Shown piece after piece: positions 1 through 7,582 of a DNA stretch of 64,000 nucleotides. Made by a program: the position numbers and the translations under genes. The stretch is from Sodalis ligni. GTDB taxonomy: Bacteria; Pseudomonadota; Gammaproteobacteria; Enterobacterales; Enterobacteriaceae. The stretch spans positions 744,337-808,336 of the forward strand of contig NZ_CP075169.1 of the NCBI RefSeq assembly GCF_016865525.2, read 5' to 3'. Within the stretch, counting starts at the first letter, position 1. Each line of letters starts with the position of its first letter. A model generated the notes under the pieces. That model saw only the letters and a program-made list of their open reading frames with translations. It was not told the DNA's origin and ran no database searches.

Positions 1-75
1 GGTAACTATGTGTTAGTGGCCGTGGCGACGGGAATAATCACTTCCATTCTTATCGGTAACGCCTTAAACAACTAA
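1..75 (+). CDS. C-terminal end of an RcnB-like periplasmic protein (partial)
   Basis: The window opens inside a reading frame that ends with TAA at 73-75. The visible 24 residues start GNYVLVAVATGIITSILIG and end NALNN. This matches the C-terminus of the RcnB family, in which a GxYVLV..ATGII strand ends the protein; E. coli RcnB is a periplasmic protein linked to nickel/cobalt homeostasis. The start lies outside the window, so length and signal peptide cannot be judged. A second, divergent RcnB-like protein is encoded at 11692-12192. The family call rests on a short stretch only. Confidence 0.6.
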   Translation, partial: GNYVLVAVATGIITSILIGNALNN

Positions 76-127
76 TTTTTCGCGATGCCGATGGCGGTCT
101 TGTTATCAACGCCGCTGCAATAACCTT

Positions 128-154
128 AGCCGATGCCCAGTGCATCGGCTTTTT
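128..154 (+). terminator. Rho-independent terminator after the RcnB-like gene
   Basis: A perfect 9-bp stem (AGCCGATGC / GCATCGGCT, 128-136 and 142-150) encloses a 5-nt loop and is followed by TTTT. It lies about 50 nt past the stop codon of the gene entering from the left, and separates it from the locus starting at 299. Confidence 0.85.
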
Positions 155-223
155 GTCGCCGTTTTCCGCCTCAAATCCACTCCTCAGCACTTTCAGCGCC
201 AGCCCTCCTTTGCAAAAGAATCA

Positions 224-265
224 TATTATTCATTTACACAAAGTATAAAATTATTCATAATAATT
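224..265 (+). promoter_or_regulatory. AT-rich upstream region with a perfect inverted repeat
   Basis: A perfect 7-3-7 inverted repeat (AATTATT, CAT, AATAATT) lies at 249-265, about 35 nt before the first gene. Just upstream, TATTATTCATTTAC at 224-237 recurs with one mismatch at 5047-5060, before the transporter genes. This could be an operator or promoter region for the locus, perhaps for the RpiR regulator encoded at 1456. The function is inference; AT-rich sequence gives such matches easily. Confidence 0.35.
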
Positions 266-298
266 AAACTGAAATAAACGATACTCTCGGAGAGCACG

Positions 299-721
299 AT
301 GTCTTCAAAGGATACACTTGAGTTTCATGTCCCTGAGCTGGAGCTGACGTTCAGAGCAAAACTACTGACCGATGACAATCCTGACGTGGTCCGGCAAGTG
401 TTGGCGCAGCTGCCCCTGCACAGCATGCTGGGCCATGTGGTTATTTCCGGCGAGGCCGTATGGATGCCCACCCGCATTGTGCATCTTGGCCGCAGCAATA
501 TGGTGCCGCGCTCTCCTGGAGCGGTGTATCTCTACGCGCCCGGGCAATCGATTTGCCTGACCTACGGCCGTATTACCGAAAGCGCGAAAGTGAATAAATT
601 CGGCGAGGTTTTTGCGGAGGATCTGCCCGCGCTGCAGCGGCTTGGCGCTCACGTTTGGGAACATACCGTTGCGCAACCCCGGCGCAATACCGTTGAAATC
701 ATTGTGAGGAAGGCCGCCTGA
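299..721 (+). CDS. DUF3830 / cyclophilin-like protein, possible N-terminal half of a split cucumopine-synthase-like enzyme
   Basis: The protein has 140 residues and no signal peptide or membrane segment. It resembles the DUF3830 family: an acidic N-terminal strand region, a conserved GEAVWMP segment near residue 50, a PGAVYLYAPG segment near 73-82 where the family has a PGDI.YYPG-like turn, and a closing helix with LQRLGAHVWE. The start is supported by GGAG about 8 nt upstream. Its stop overlaps the next start (TGATG), so the two are translationally coupled. DUF3830 folds are cyclophilin-like, and as I recall cucumopine synthase of Rhizobium rhizogenes combines such a domain with a helical bundle. 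The link to opine-type chemistry is inference; the DUF3830 call is firmer. Confidence 0.65.
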   Translation: MSSKDTLEFHVPELELTFRAKLLTDDNPDVVRQVLAQLPLHSMLGHVVISGEAVWMPTRIVHLGRSNMVPRSPGAVYLYAPGQSICLTYGRITESAKVNKFGEVFAEDLPALQRLGAHVWEHTVAQPRRNTVEIIVRKAA

Positions 722-1266
722 TGTCTAGCATCACGAAATTTGAAGGTCATTGGCTTGACGCAAAAGCCATTATCGAGAAAGAAATTGATCGCGTCTGGCT
801 GCATGAACCCGAAGAAATCCAGAAAATTCGCTGGGGTATTATCGACAGCGGCGCCGGCAGCGGCGAACAGTCCTTTTCGGTATTGGTGCATCTTGAGGCC
901 TATTTGATGCTGGTGGGCGCTGACGTGATGTATCGTTTCCTGAAAATATCCCAATACGACGATATGCAGTTGCCTACCCTCAATCGTATTACCCGCGAAT
1001 TTTTAACGGCGACCTTTAACGTATTTGAATTCATGACCGATCTCGGCCTGACCAATATGCATGCCATGGGACAAATGTATTCCGACGCATTGGATACGCT
1101 GGCCACCAAGGAAGAATACGTTGAGCTTACCGGCGCAATGATGACCTATGTAATTCGCATGCATCGCTGGATCCATTATATTTTTCCGTGGAATCTCGGC
1201 GTGGCTTTCCCGCACCGCAAGCCGGAGGAGCTGTTCGCCCTGACTAAGGTGTTGCCGGTTATTTAA
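721..1266 (+). CDS. Cucumopine-synthase-related helical protein
   Basis: A 181-residue, mostly alpha-helical soluble protein rich in Met, Trp, Tyr and His, with segments such as EEIQKIRWGIIDSGAG (residues 32-47) and MHRWIHYIFPWNLGVAFPH near 147-165. I believe this corresponds to the C-terminal helical bundle domain of cucumopine synthase, the enzyme that condenses L-histidine with 2-oxoglutarate in a Pictet-Spengler reaction. In R. rhizogenes both domains would be in one chain; here they are two genes overlapping by one base. The family call is from memory and should be treated as moderate. Whether the pair makes, cleaves or only binds such a product is unknown. No other product is suggested by the sequence. 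Confidence 0.5.
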   Translation: MSSITKFEGHWLDAKAIIEKEIDRVWLHEPEEIQKIRWGIIDSGAGSGEQSFSVLVHLEAYLMLVGADVMYRFLKISQYDDMQLPTLNRITREFLTATFNVFEFMTDLGLTNMHAMGQMYSDALDTLATKEEYVELTGAMMTYVIRMHRWIHYIFPWNLGVAFPHRKPEELFALTKVLPVI

Positions 1267-1275
1267 ATAGCCTTA

Positions 1276-1346
1276 TATACCCGTCATACTTCAAGTTGCA
1301 GGTGTGTTGGCTTGCCAGTAACTCGAATTATTTAGGTTATAAATCA
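1276..1346. repeat. Dispersed enterobacterial repeat fragment
   Basis: The stretch starting TATACCCGTCATACTTCAAG and running on to about 1346 is typical of an intergenic repeat seen many times in Serratia, Sodalis, Yersinia and Photorhabdus genomes. It lies in the 180-nt gap between the cucumopine-synthase-related gene and the RpiR regulator. The exact boundaries are uncertain. Confidence 0.6.
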
Positions 1347-1455
1347 GTACATTGTAAGTTGGCGCCCAATAAATGTGGTAAACGAAGGGTCGCAGTCCGG
1401 TAGCGGTAGATACTAATTTTGTATAGACTGCAGGCTGAAATATAGGGTGATAAGC

Positions 1456-2424
1456 ATGGCTGAAAGTGAATTCGTCGACCACCTCGACACTCTTCCCACA
1501 GGAATCACAATGGCTGACAGTGAGTTTAACAAAGACCTCAACATTCCTGATATGCCAGGCGTTGCCGCTATCAGCACGCAAAACGAGCGGCAAGCCATTT
1601 ATGCCGAGCTTGAGCGGCGTGCCCAGGGCCAGCGTCTCACGCCGGCACAGCGGCGGATTGCCCAATGCCTGATTGAAAACAGCAATGAAATCGGCTTTCT
1701 TTCCAGTCTCGAGCTGGCAAAGCTTGCCAATGTCAGCCAGCCCTCTGTGACCCGATTCGCCACCTCCCTGGGTTTTGGCGGCTATCTTGAGATGCGCCGG
1801 CATCTTCGTTCCGGTCTTAGCGTCACCGAAGCCCGGACGGAAACCCTGGCCAATCGCTATCAGGCGGCGGCGCAAGCGGAAATGCACAACCTTGAAGAGC
1901 TGGGGAAAATGCTTGCCGATGAGAGCCTGATTGATTCCTTCGGCGAGGCCCTTGCTTCATCCCGGCCGCTGGCCGTCCTCGGGCTGCGGGCGTCAAGCGG
2001 CCTGGCGGCGCAATTTTCCTACTTCGCCTCGAAGGTGCATCCCGATGTCCGTCTGCTGACCGGCGGCGGTTCCATCAATGAAGATCTGCTTGAGCAGGTA
2101 AAAGCCGCCGGCGGTAAAACCTTGCTGGCCTTCATGATGCCGTTGTATCCGCGGGAAACGGTGCGGGCCCTGGAGTTTGCCCGGGAAATCGGTATATCCG
2201 TGGCCCTGGTGGCGGATGCCGGTTTGGCGGATTACTCCCGCTGGTCGGACAGGCTGCTGCAGGTGCCTATCAATACCAGCCTGGTGTTTGATTCCTATTC
2301 CGCCCCTGCCGTCATTGTGTCGGTGCTGCTGGACGCCATGTGTAATCATATGAAAAACGAGGCGGAAAGACGCCTGGATCATCTTGATCACTCTTCGCGC
2401 AAACGCAAGGTATTTACCGGCTGA
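1456..2424 (+). CDS. RpiR-family transcriptional regulator (HTH + SIS)
   Basis: A protein of about 322 residues with the RpiR layout. A poorly conserved N-terminal tail is followed by a helix-turn-helix near residues 55-115 (ELAKLANVSQPSVTRFATSL then GFGGYLEMRR) and a sugar-isomerase (SIS) domain over roughly 140-280 (LAVLGLRASSGLA, LTGGGSINED, with a second half around FMMPLYPRET). SIS domains bind phosphosugars or other small ligands. It lies between the cucumopine-synthase-like pair and the ammonia-lyase on the same strand, so it probably controls this locus. The start is unsure: an in-frame GTG at 1447 and ATGs at 1456 and 1510 are all possible, and 1456 has a weak AGGG upstream. Confidence 0.85.
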   Translation: MAESEFVDHLDTLPTGITMADSEFNKDLNIPDMPGVAAISTQNERQAIYAELERRAQGQRLTPAQRRIAQCLIENSNEIGFLSSLELAKLANVSQPSVTRFATSLGFGGYLEMRRHLRSGLSVTEARTETLANRYQAAAQAEMHNLEELGKMLADESLIDSFGEALASSRPLAVLGLRASSGLAAQFSYFASKVHPDVRLLTGGGSINEDLLEQVKAAGGKTLLAFMMPLYPRETVRALEFAREIGISVALVADAGLADYSRWSDRLLQVPINTSLVFDSYSAPAVIVSVLLDAMCNHMKNEAERRLDHLDHSSRKRKVFTG

Positions 2425-2543
2425 TATCAAGCCGACTGACTTTTTAAATTCAGCCATGTATCGGCAATATCATTCATCCTGATAAGGCGAATGTATACCC
2501 GCCGTAGGGCTTCTTTTATCTGACAACTGATTGTGAGACTACT

Positions 2544-4094
2544 ATGGGCATTATATTAAAACCCGGTCATGTGACCCTTGCCATGCTGGAGTCCATTTAC
2601 TGGACAGGTGAAATAGCATGCCTGGATCGCAGCTTCGATGACGCCATAAAAGCGGGCGCGTCACGCATCGCTGAAATAGCCCAGGGGAGTGCGGCTGTTT
2701 ATGGCGTAAATACCGGTTTTGGCAAACTCGCCTCGATAAAAATCGATGGAAAGGACGTGGTTACGCTCCAGCGTAATCTTATTTTGTCCCACTGTTGCGG
2801 CATGGGTGCGCCATTGCCCGAGAATATCGTGCGGCTGATTATGTCGCTGAAACTGATTTCGCTGGGTCGCGGCGCATCCGGCGTCCGGCTTGAGCTGGTG
2901 CGGTTGATCGAGGATATGTTGGCGAAAGGCGTGATCCCGGTTATTCCTGAAAAAGGCTCGGTTGGGGCTTCCGGCGATCTGGCGCCGCTGGCGCATATGG
3001 CCGCCGTGATGCTGGGGGAAGGGGAAGCCTTCTTCAGCGGTGAAAGAATGAACGGCGCCGATGCGCTGGCAAAGGCTGGTCTGTCGCCCATTATCCTGGC
3101 GGCGAAAGAAGGGCTGGCGCTGATTAACGGCACCCAGGCTTCCACGGCGCTGGCGCTGGCGGGATTGTTCCGCGCCTATCGCGCCGCCCAGGCCTCGCTG
3201 ATAACCGGCGCCATGTCCACCGAGGCGGCCATGGGATCGGCGGCGCCTTTCCATCCGGATATCCATACGCTGCGCGGCCATCGTGGTCAGATTGACGCGG
3301 CGGCGGCCCTGCGGGCATTGCTGAAGGATTCCGATATACTGGCCAGTCATGTGGTGAATGACGAACGGGTGCAGGATCCCTATTGTATCCGCTGCCAGCC
3401 CCAGGTGGCCGGGGCCTGTATCGATCTATTGCGCTCCGTTGCCCATACCCTTGAAATCGAGGCCAATGCGGTCACCGATAATCCGCTGATTCTGTCGGAT
3501 GGAACGGTGATTTCCGGCGGTAATTTCCATGCCGAGCCGGTGGCTTTCGCCGCCGATCAAACCGCTATCGCGGTATGTGAAATCGGCGCCATCGCCCAGC
3601 GGCGCATTGCGCTATTGGTGGATCCGTCGCTGTCTTACGGCCTGCCGGCGTTCCTGGCTAAAAAACCCGGCCTGAACTCCGGCATGATGATAGCCGAAGT
3701 GACCTCCGCCGCGCTGATGTCGGAAAATAAACAGATGTCCCACCCGGCATCGGTGGATTCCACCCCCACCTCAGCCAATCAGGAAGACCATGTTTCCATG
3801 GCCTGCCACGGGGCGCGCCGCCTGCTACAGATGACGGATAATCTGTTCGGCATTATCGGCATCGAAGCCATGGCCGCCGCCCAGGGCATCGAACTGCGCG
3901 TCCCCCTGGCCACCAGCCCTGAACTGAGCCGCGCCCTGGAGGCCGTGCGTGCCGTAGTCCCTTCCCTGGAGGTGGACCGCTATATGGCCGACGATCTGGA
4001 ACAGGTCCGTCAACTGGTATTAACCGGCGCCCTGCATGCCGCGGTGTCCGCCGAGTGTGTGCCCCGGCTATCCGGGAACGATGCGTCTGCCTGA
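2544..4094 (+). CDS. hutH: Histidine ammonia-lyase (HAL/PAL family)
   Basis: This 516-residue enzyme should remove ammonia from L-histidine to give urocanate, in the cytosol. Family marks are all present: YGVNTGFG at 53-60 with the catalytic Tyr, the ASG triad at 142-144 ([10 protein letters not shown]) that cyclises into the MIO cofactor, GLALINGTQ near 190, [13 protein letters not shown] near 275, and [10 protein letters not shown] near 410. The length is normal. No hutU, hutI, hutG or hutC is present, so this is not an ordinary hut operon. Its neighbours are an RpiR regulator, opine-type transporter genes and a hydantoinase pair. A related substrate (another aromatic amino acid or a histidine derivative) is possible. 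Confidence 0.9.
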   Translation: MGIILKPGHVTLAMLESIYWTGEIACLDRSFDDAIKAGASRIAEIAQGSAAVYGVNTGFGKLASIKIDGKDVVTLQRNLILSHCCGMGAPLPENIVRLIMSLKLISLGRGASGVRLELVRLIEDMLAKGVIPVIPEKGSVGASGDLAPLAHMAAVMLGEGEAFFSGERMNGADALAKAGLSPIILAAKEGLALINGTQASTALALAGLFRAYRAAQASLITGAMSTEAAMGSAAPFHPDIHTLRGHRGQIDAAAALRALLKDSDILASHVVNDERVQDPYCIRCQPQVAGACIDLLRSVAHTLEIEANAVTDNPLILSDGTVISGGNFHAEPVAFAADQTAIAVCEIGAIAQRRIALLVDPSLSYGLPAFLAKKPGLNSGMMIAEVTSAALMSENKQMSHPASVDSTPTSANQEDHVSMACHGARRLLQMTDNLFGIIGIEAMAAAQGIELRVPLATSPELSRALEAVRAVVPSLEVDRYMADDLEQVRQLVLTGALHAAVSAECVPRLSGNDASA

Positions 4095-4191
4095 TATCAA
4101 TCTGTGTCCAGGCCGTAAGATACCAAAGGCCGCATTTTGGCGTCGGTTGTCTTTGTTTGGTGTTTGTTGACTTGTGCAGCGGCCCATCATT

Positions 4192-4212
4192 CCGTATAGT
4201 TATGCTATACGG
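4192..4212. promoter_or_regulatory. Palindromic operator of the higBA operon (candidate)
   Basis: A perfect 8-bp inverted repeat, CCGTATAG and CTATACGG, is separated by 5 nt and ends 18 nt before the toxin start. The right arm contains a TATACG-like stretch that could double as a -10 region. Antitoxins of the HigA type repress their own operon through such palindromes. The role is inferred from position and symmetry. Confidence 0.7.
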
Positions 4213-4229
4213 ATAGGGTGCGCTCGCAG

Positions 4230-4511
4230 ATGATTAAAAGTTTCAAGCACAAAGGAATGGAAAGGTTTTATAAAACGGGTTCTGCCGCCGGCATTCAAAC
4301 TGCCCACACTTCGCGATTACGCGGGCAGTTGTTTGCCTTAAGCAAGGCTAAAAAGCCTTGTGATATGGGCGCTCCGGGATGGAATCTCCATCCCTTGAAA
4401 GGGAACGAGGCTGGCGTTTGGTCTGTGTCGGTTAACGGTGACTGGCGTATGACGTTTCGTTTTGATGCTGATGGCGACGCCGTTCTCGTCGATTATCGCG
4501 ACTATCACTAA
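4230..4511 (+). CDS. higB: HigB-type mRNA interferase toxin (RelE/ParE superfamily)
   Basis: A basic protein of 93 residues starting MIKSFKHKGMERFY. HigB/RelE features include the early (K)GL/GMERFY segment, the LHPLKGN turn near 60, the WSVSVNGDWRMTFRF strand pair near 70-84, and a C-terminal VDYRDYH. Such toxins cut mRNA on the ribosome. An in-frame GTG exists 12 nt upstream, but the ATG at 4230 gives the family's usual start. Toxin-before-antitoxin order is typical of higBA. The pair interrupts the metabolic locus between hutH and the ABC permeases, with its own palindrome in front and a terminator behind, so it looks like an inserted module. Confidence 0.88.
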   Translation: MIKSFKHKGMERFYKTGSAAGIQTAHTSRLRGQLFALSKAKKPCDMGAPGWNLHPLKGNEAGVWSVSVNGDWRMTFRFDADGDAVLVDYRDYH

Positions 4512-4522
4512 TGGAGGCAATT

Positions 4523-4810
4523 ATGCGTATGTTTAATCCGCCTCACCCCGGTGAGGTTTTGCGTGATTACCTGGAAGGGGTTAGCGTGACCGACGCCGCG
4601 GCGTCGCTAAAGATAACGCGCACGCAACTGTCCCGTATCCTGAATGCACATGCGGCGATTACTGCTGACATGGCGTTGCGTTTATCCAGTCTGCTTGGCA
4701 CAAGTGCGGAAATGTGGGTGGATATGCAGTCTGAATATGAACTCTGGCAGGCGGCACAGAGGCCGCGCCCGGTTATCGAACCGCTGCATAGACCGCACGT
4801 TCACGCCTAA
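4523..4810 (+). CDS. higA: HigA-type antitoxin (XRE-family HTH)
   Basis: A 95-residue DNA-binding antitoxin that should neutralise HigB and repress the operon. It begins MRMFNPPHPGEVLRDYLEG, the family's signature start, then the HTH (TDAAASLKITRTQLSRILN) and a typical LGTSAEMWVDMQSEYELW tail. An earlier in-frame ATG at 4511 overlaps the higB stop, but GGAGG at 4512-4516 sits 6 nt before the ATG at 4523, which I prefer. It is intact. It is followed by a strong hairpin terminator, closing the two-gene unit. Confidence 0.9.
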   Translation: MRMFNPPHPGEVLRDYLEGVSVTDAAASLKITRTQLSRILNAHAAITADMALRLSSLLGTSAEMWVDMQSEYELWQAAQRPRPVIEPLHRPHVHA

Positions 4811-4811
4811 A

Positions 4812-4846
4812 AGACCACGCCAGCATCCAACCGGCGTGATCTTTTT
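4812..4846 (+). terminator. Terminator after higBA
   Basis: A hairpin with arms AGACCACGCC and GGCGTGATCT (one mismatch) and an 11-nt loop is followed by a T run. It lies directly after the antitoxin stop. The remaining sequence to 5107 has no gene and is AT-rich near 5030-5080, where transporter promoter elements are expected. Confidence 0.85.
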
Positions 4847-5107
4847 TGCCGCTTTTCCCCTAAGCCAGGTTATTGCCCATCGTACTTGATGTCATCGTTA
4901 GCCCTGTTTGGCGGTTACGCCAGCGGGAAAACGATATCGGTTATTTCTCTCCGATTTCTACCCGCCTTTCCCCTAGCCATACCCCTCGCTAACGCCTTCC
5001 CGGCAGGAAATGAATAGCTTTTTTCTTTTTAATTTTTTATTGCATTTATTATTCACTTACTTTAGATTGATTTAAGTGGTTGAGATTTGTACGCCTGGAG
5101 ACAGTGT

Positions 5108-5827
5108 GTGAATAACGAGAGCTTTTTTACGTTGGTGGGATTTAGCGCGAACGGCTGGGGCGCCATCCTGCTCTCCGGCGTCGCGGTCACCCTGGCGGCG
5201 GCCGTCAGCGGTTTGGTGCTCGGCCTGCTCATCGGCGTATTTGGCGCCTGGGCTAAAATATCCGGCGGCAAAACCCTCCGTTTTTTAGCCGATGCCTATA
5301 CCACTCTGCTGCGGGGCGTGCCCGATCTGCTGGTCATTTATTTGTTTTATTTCGGCAGCAGCTCCATCCTGACCGCCATCGCCGGTTACTTCGGCAGCAA
5401 GGGCTTTTTCGCCTTGCCGGGTTTCATTGCCGGCACCATCGCCATCGCCGTCATCGCCGGCGCCTTGAGTACCGAAGTGCTGCGCGGCGCATTCCAGGCG
5501 GTATCAAAAGGCGAACTGGAGGCGGCCCGGGCGTACGGCATGGGTTTTTTCCTGCGGTTTCGGCGGATTATCACGCCCTTGACGCTTCGTCACGCCCTGC
5601 CCGGTATCAGCAATGTCTGGCTGGGGCTGCTTAAGGAATCCTCGTTGCTGTCGGTTACGGGCGTGGCGGAGCTGATGCGGCAGGCCCAGGTGGCTTCCGG
5701 ATCTACCCGCCTGCCGTTCAACTTCTTTCTGGCGGCCGCCGCGCTGTATATCATCCTGGCGTCCTTCTCCGGTGTGCTGGTCCACCTGTCTGAACGCCAC
5801 TATTCACGCGGCACCAGGAGGACATGA
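5108..5827 (+). CDS. Amino-acid/opine ABC transporter permease, HisQ/OccQ-like
   Basis: An inner-membrane protein of about 239 residues with several hydrophobic segments and the HisM/HisQ permease fold. The ABC-permease EAA loop is visible as EAARAYGMGFFLRFRRIITP about two thirds along, and RGVPDLLVIYLFYFG near residue 75 is typical of basic-amino-acid and opine permeases. I chose GTG at 5108 because GGAG lies 8 nt upstream. Its stop overlaps the next gene's start. The transporter lacks a recognisable ATPase gene anywhere in the window, so it must borrow one or be incomplete. Octopine/nopaline-type or arginine-type substrates are likely. Confidence 0.88.
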   Translation: MNNESFFTLVGFSANGWGAILLSGVAVTLAAAVSGLVLGLLIGVFGAWAKISGGKTLRFLADAYTTLLRGVPDLLVIYLFYFGSSSILTAIAGYFGSKGFFALPGFIAGTIAIAVIAGALSTEVLRGAFQAVSKGELEAARAYGMGFFLRFRRIITPLTLRHALPGISNVWLGLLKESSLLSVTGVAELMRQAQVASGSTRLPFNFFLAAAALYIILASFSGVLVHLSERHYSRGTRRT

Positions 5828-6555
5828 TGGATCTCCCGTTTATTGTCGACTGCCTGCGGCGCATGCTGGCCGGCGTCCCGCTGACGCTGCAGCTGGCCGC
5901 CATCTCGCTGCTATGCGGGGCATTGCTGGGGTTGCTGATTGCCTTTGCCCGCCTGTCCGGTAATCGGCTGGTGGCCGCGTTCGGCTGGATTTATGTTCAG
6001 GTGATACGCAGCACGCCGCTGCTGGTATTGCTGTTTCTGATGTATTACGGGCCGGGCCAGTTTCCGGCCATTCGCCACAGCGTATTATGGCCGTTCCTGC
6101 GCGAGCCCTACTATTGCGCGCTGCTGGCGCTGCTGATTAACAGTTCGGGATACGCCGCTGAAATTATCCGCGGCGGCCTGCTCTCCGTACCCCACAATGA
6201 AATCGAAGCCGCCCGTGCCTGCGGCATGTCCGGCGTGCTGTTATACCGGCGCATTATCCTGCCCATTGCCATTCGCCAGGCGCTGCCCGCGTTCAGCAAC
6301 GAAGTGATTGCCATGATAAAAGCCACCTCGCTGGTATCCCTGGTGACCTTGATGGAGATCACCGGCATCGCCACCGATATCGCCTCGGAAAGCTACCGGC
6401 CGATTCCGGTGTTTATCGCCGCCGGCGCCATTTACCTGCTGATCAATTTTATCCTGACCCGCATTATCCGGGCCATTGAACACGGTTTAACGCCCCATCT
6501 GCGTTCGCCTCCGGTGAATATCATCTTGAAGGAGTCCCCCTACGACCACAACTAG
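5827..6555 (+). CDS. Amino-acid/opine ABC transporter permease, HisM/OccM-like
   Basis: This second permease of about 242 residues is paired with the preceding one to form the membrane channel. It shows the same family layout, with QVIRSTPLLVLLFLMYYG near residue 60 and an EAA loop (EIEAARACGMSGVLLYRRII). AGGAGG at 5816-5821 lies 5 nt before the ATG at 5827; another ATG at 5824 is too close. The overlap with the upstream stop implies coupled translation. The C-terminal tail is somewhat longer than usual. A binding-protein gene follows after 46 nt. Confidence 0.88.
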   Translation: MDLPFIVDCLRRMLAGVPLTLQLAAISLLCGALLGLLIAFARLSGNRLVAAFGWIYVQVIRSTPLLVLLFLMYYGPGQFPAIRHSVLWPFLREPYYCALLALLINSSGYAAEIIRGGLLSVPHNEIEAARACGMSGVLLYRRIILPIAIRQALPAFSNEVIAMIKATSLVSLVTLMEITGIATDIASESYRPIPVFIAAGAIYLLINFILTRIIRAIEHGLTPHLRSPPVNIILKESPYDHN

Positions 6556-6601
6556 ACTTCCCTTTTGCAGTGCCAACATTCAACCATATAGGAAAAGTTA
6601 C

Positions 6602-7459
6602 ATGAAGATGTCTGTTGTTACCCGGGTCGCTTTCGCTACCGCCATTACGCTGATGGGATGCCTCGGCGCCCATGCCGAACCCCAAAAATGGACAACCGTT
6701 AAAATCGTCACGGAAGGGGGATTCTTCCCGTGGAATTACACCAAGCCCGACGGCACCCTGGGCGGCTTTGAAATCGATTTGGCCAATAATCTGTGCAAAC
6801 GCATGGGGGTGAGCTGCACCATTACCGCCCAGGCATTCGACAGCATGATTCCGGCCCTGAACGCCGGGAAATTCGATGCCATTATCGATGACGTGGCCAT
6901 CACGCCGAAACGTAAAGAGGCCATCGAGTTCTCCGTGCCTTACGCTTCACTGTGCTATACCTTCGCCACCGGCAAGAACAGCGATATCGCCAAGTCCCTG
7001 CCGCCGGAAGATAAAGTGATTTCCCTTGATGACAACGCCGCGTCGTCCGAGGCCATAAAACGCGTGGCCGCCGCCCTGAAGGGCAAGACCATCGGCACGT
7101 TATCCGCCGGCACTTCCGTCACCTTTGTGAATACCTATCTGAAAGATGCGGTGCAGGTTCGCCAGTATAAAACGCCTGAATCGCGGGATCTTGATTTGGT
7201 CTCTGATCGGGTGGATGTCATTGTCGGTTCCAAAGACGCCATGCTCGGGGTCATCAAAAAACAGGGCAGCCAGAATATCGCCCTGTCCGGTCCCTGCTTC
7301 CAGGGCGGCGTCGTGGGCGAGGGTTCGGGCGTCGGCTTGCGTAAAGGGGATACCGAACTTAAGGCCATGTTCGATAAAGCCATCAAAGAAGCCCAGGCCG
7401 ACGGCACCATTAAAAAGCTGTCCGAAGCGACTTTCGGCATGGACGTCACGCCGCTTTAA
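6602..7459 (+). CDS. Periplasmic binding protein, opine/basic amino acid type (OccT/NocT-like)
   Basis: A 285-residue protein with a signal peptide ending AHA at residues 23-25. A lipobox-like LMGC lies inside the hydrophobic stretch but Ala-His-Ala cleavage fits better. The mature part has SBP_bac_3 features: VTEGGFFPWNYTKPDGTLGG, FEIDLANNLCKRMGV, and DAIIDDVAITPKRKEAIEFS. The insert with LPPEDKVISL and the tail GSGVGLRKGDTELKAMFDKA followed by DGTIKKL resemble Agrobacterium opine-binding proteins OccT and NocT as I remember them. That makes an opine-like, bulky amino-acid ligand plausible, supporting the role proposed for the two opening genes. Ligand identity is inferred. Confidence 0.85.
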   Translation: MKMSVVTRVAFATAITLMGCLGAHAEPQKWTTVKIVTEGGFFPWNYTKPDGTLGGFEIDLANNLCKRMGVSCTITAQAFDSMIPALNAGKFDAIIDDVAITPKRKEAIEFSVPYASLCYTFATGKNSDIAKSLPPEDKVISLDDNAASSEAIKRVAAALKGKTIGTLSAGTSVTFVNTYLKDAVQVRQYKTPESRDLDLVSDRVDVIVGSKDAMLGVIKKQGSQNIALSGPCFQGGVVGEGSGVGLRKGDTELKAMFDKAIKEAQADGTIKKLSEATFGMDVTPL

Positions 7460-7582
7460 CCTCTGGTCCGGCGCTTTAATCGGCATGCCCCTTCCGGCGG
7501 CGTGCCATAACGGTCTGTAGATACCGCGATATGCATCCGGGACGCTACAGCCCACTCGATATCAGGATTTTTAACGGAGAGA

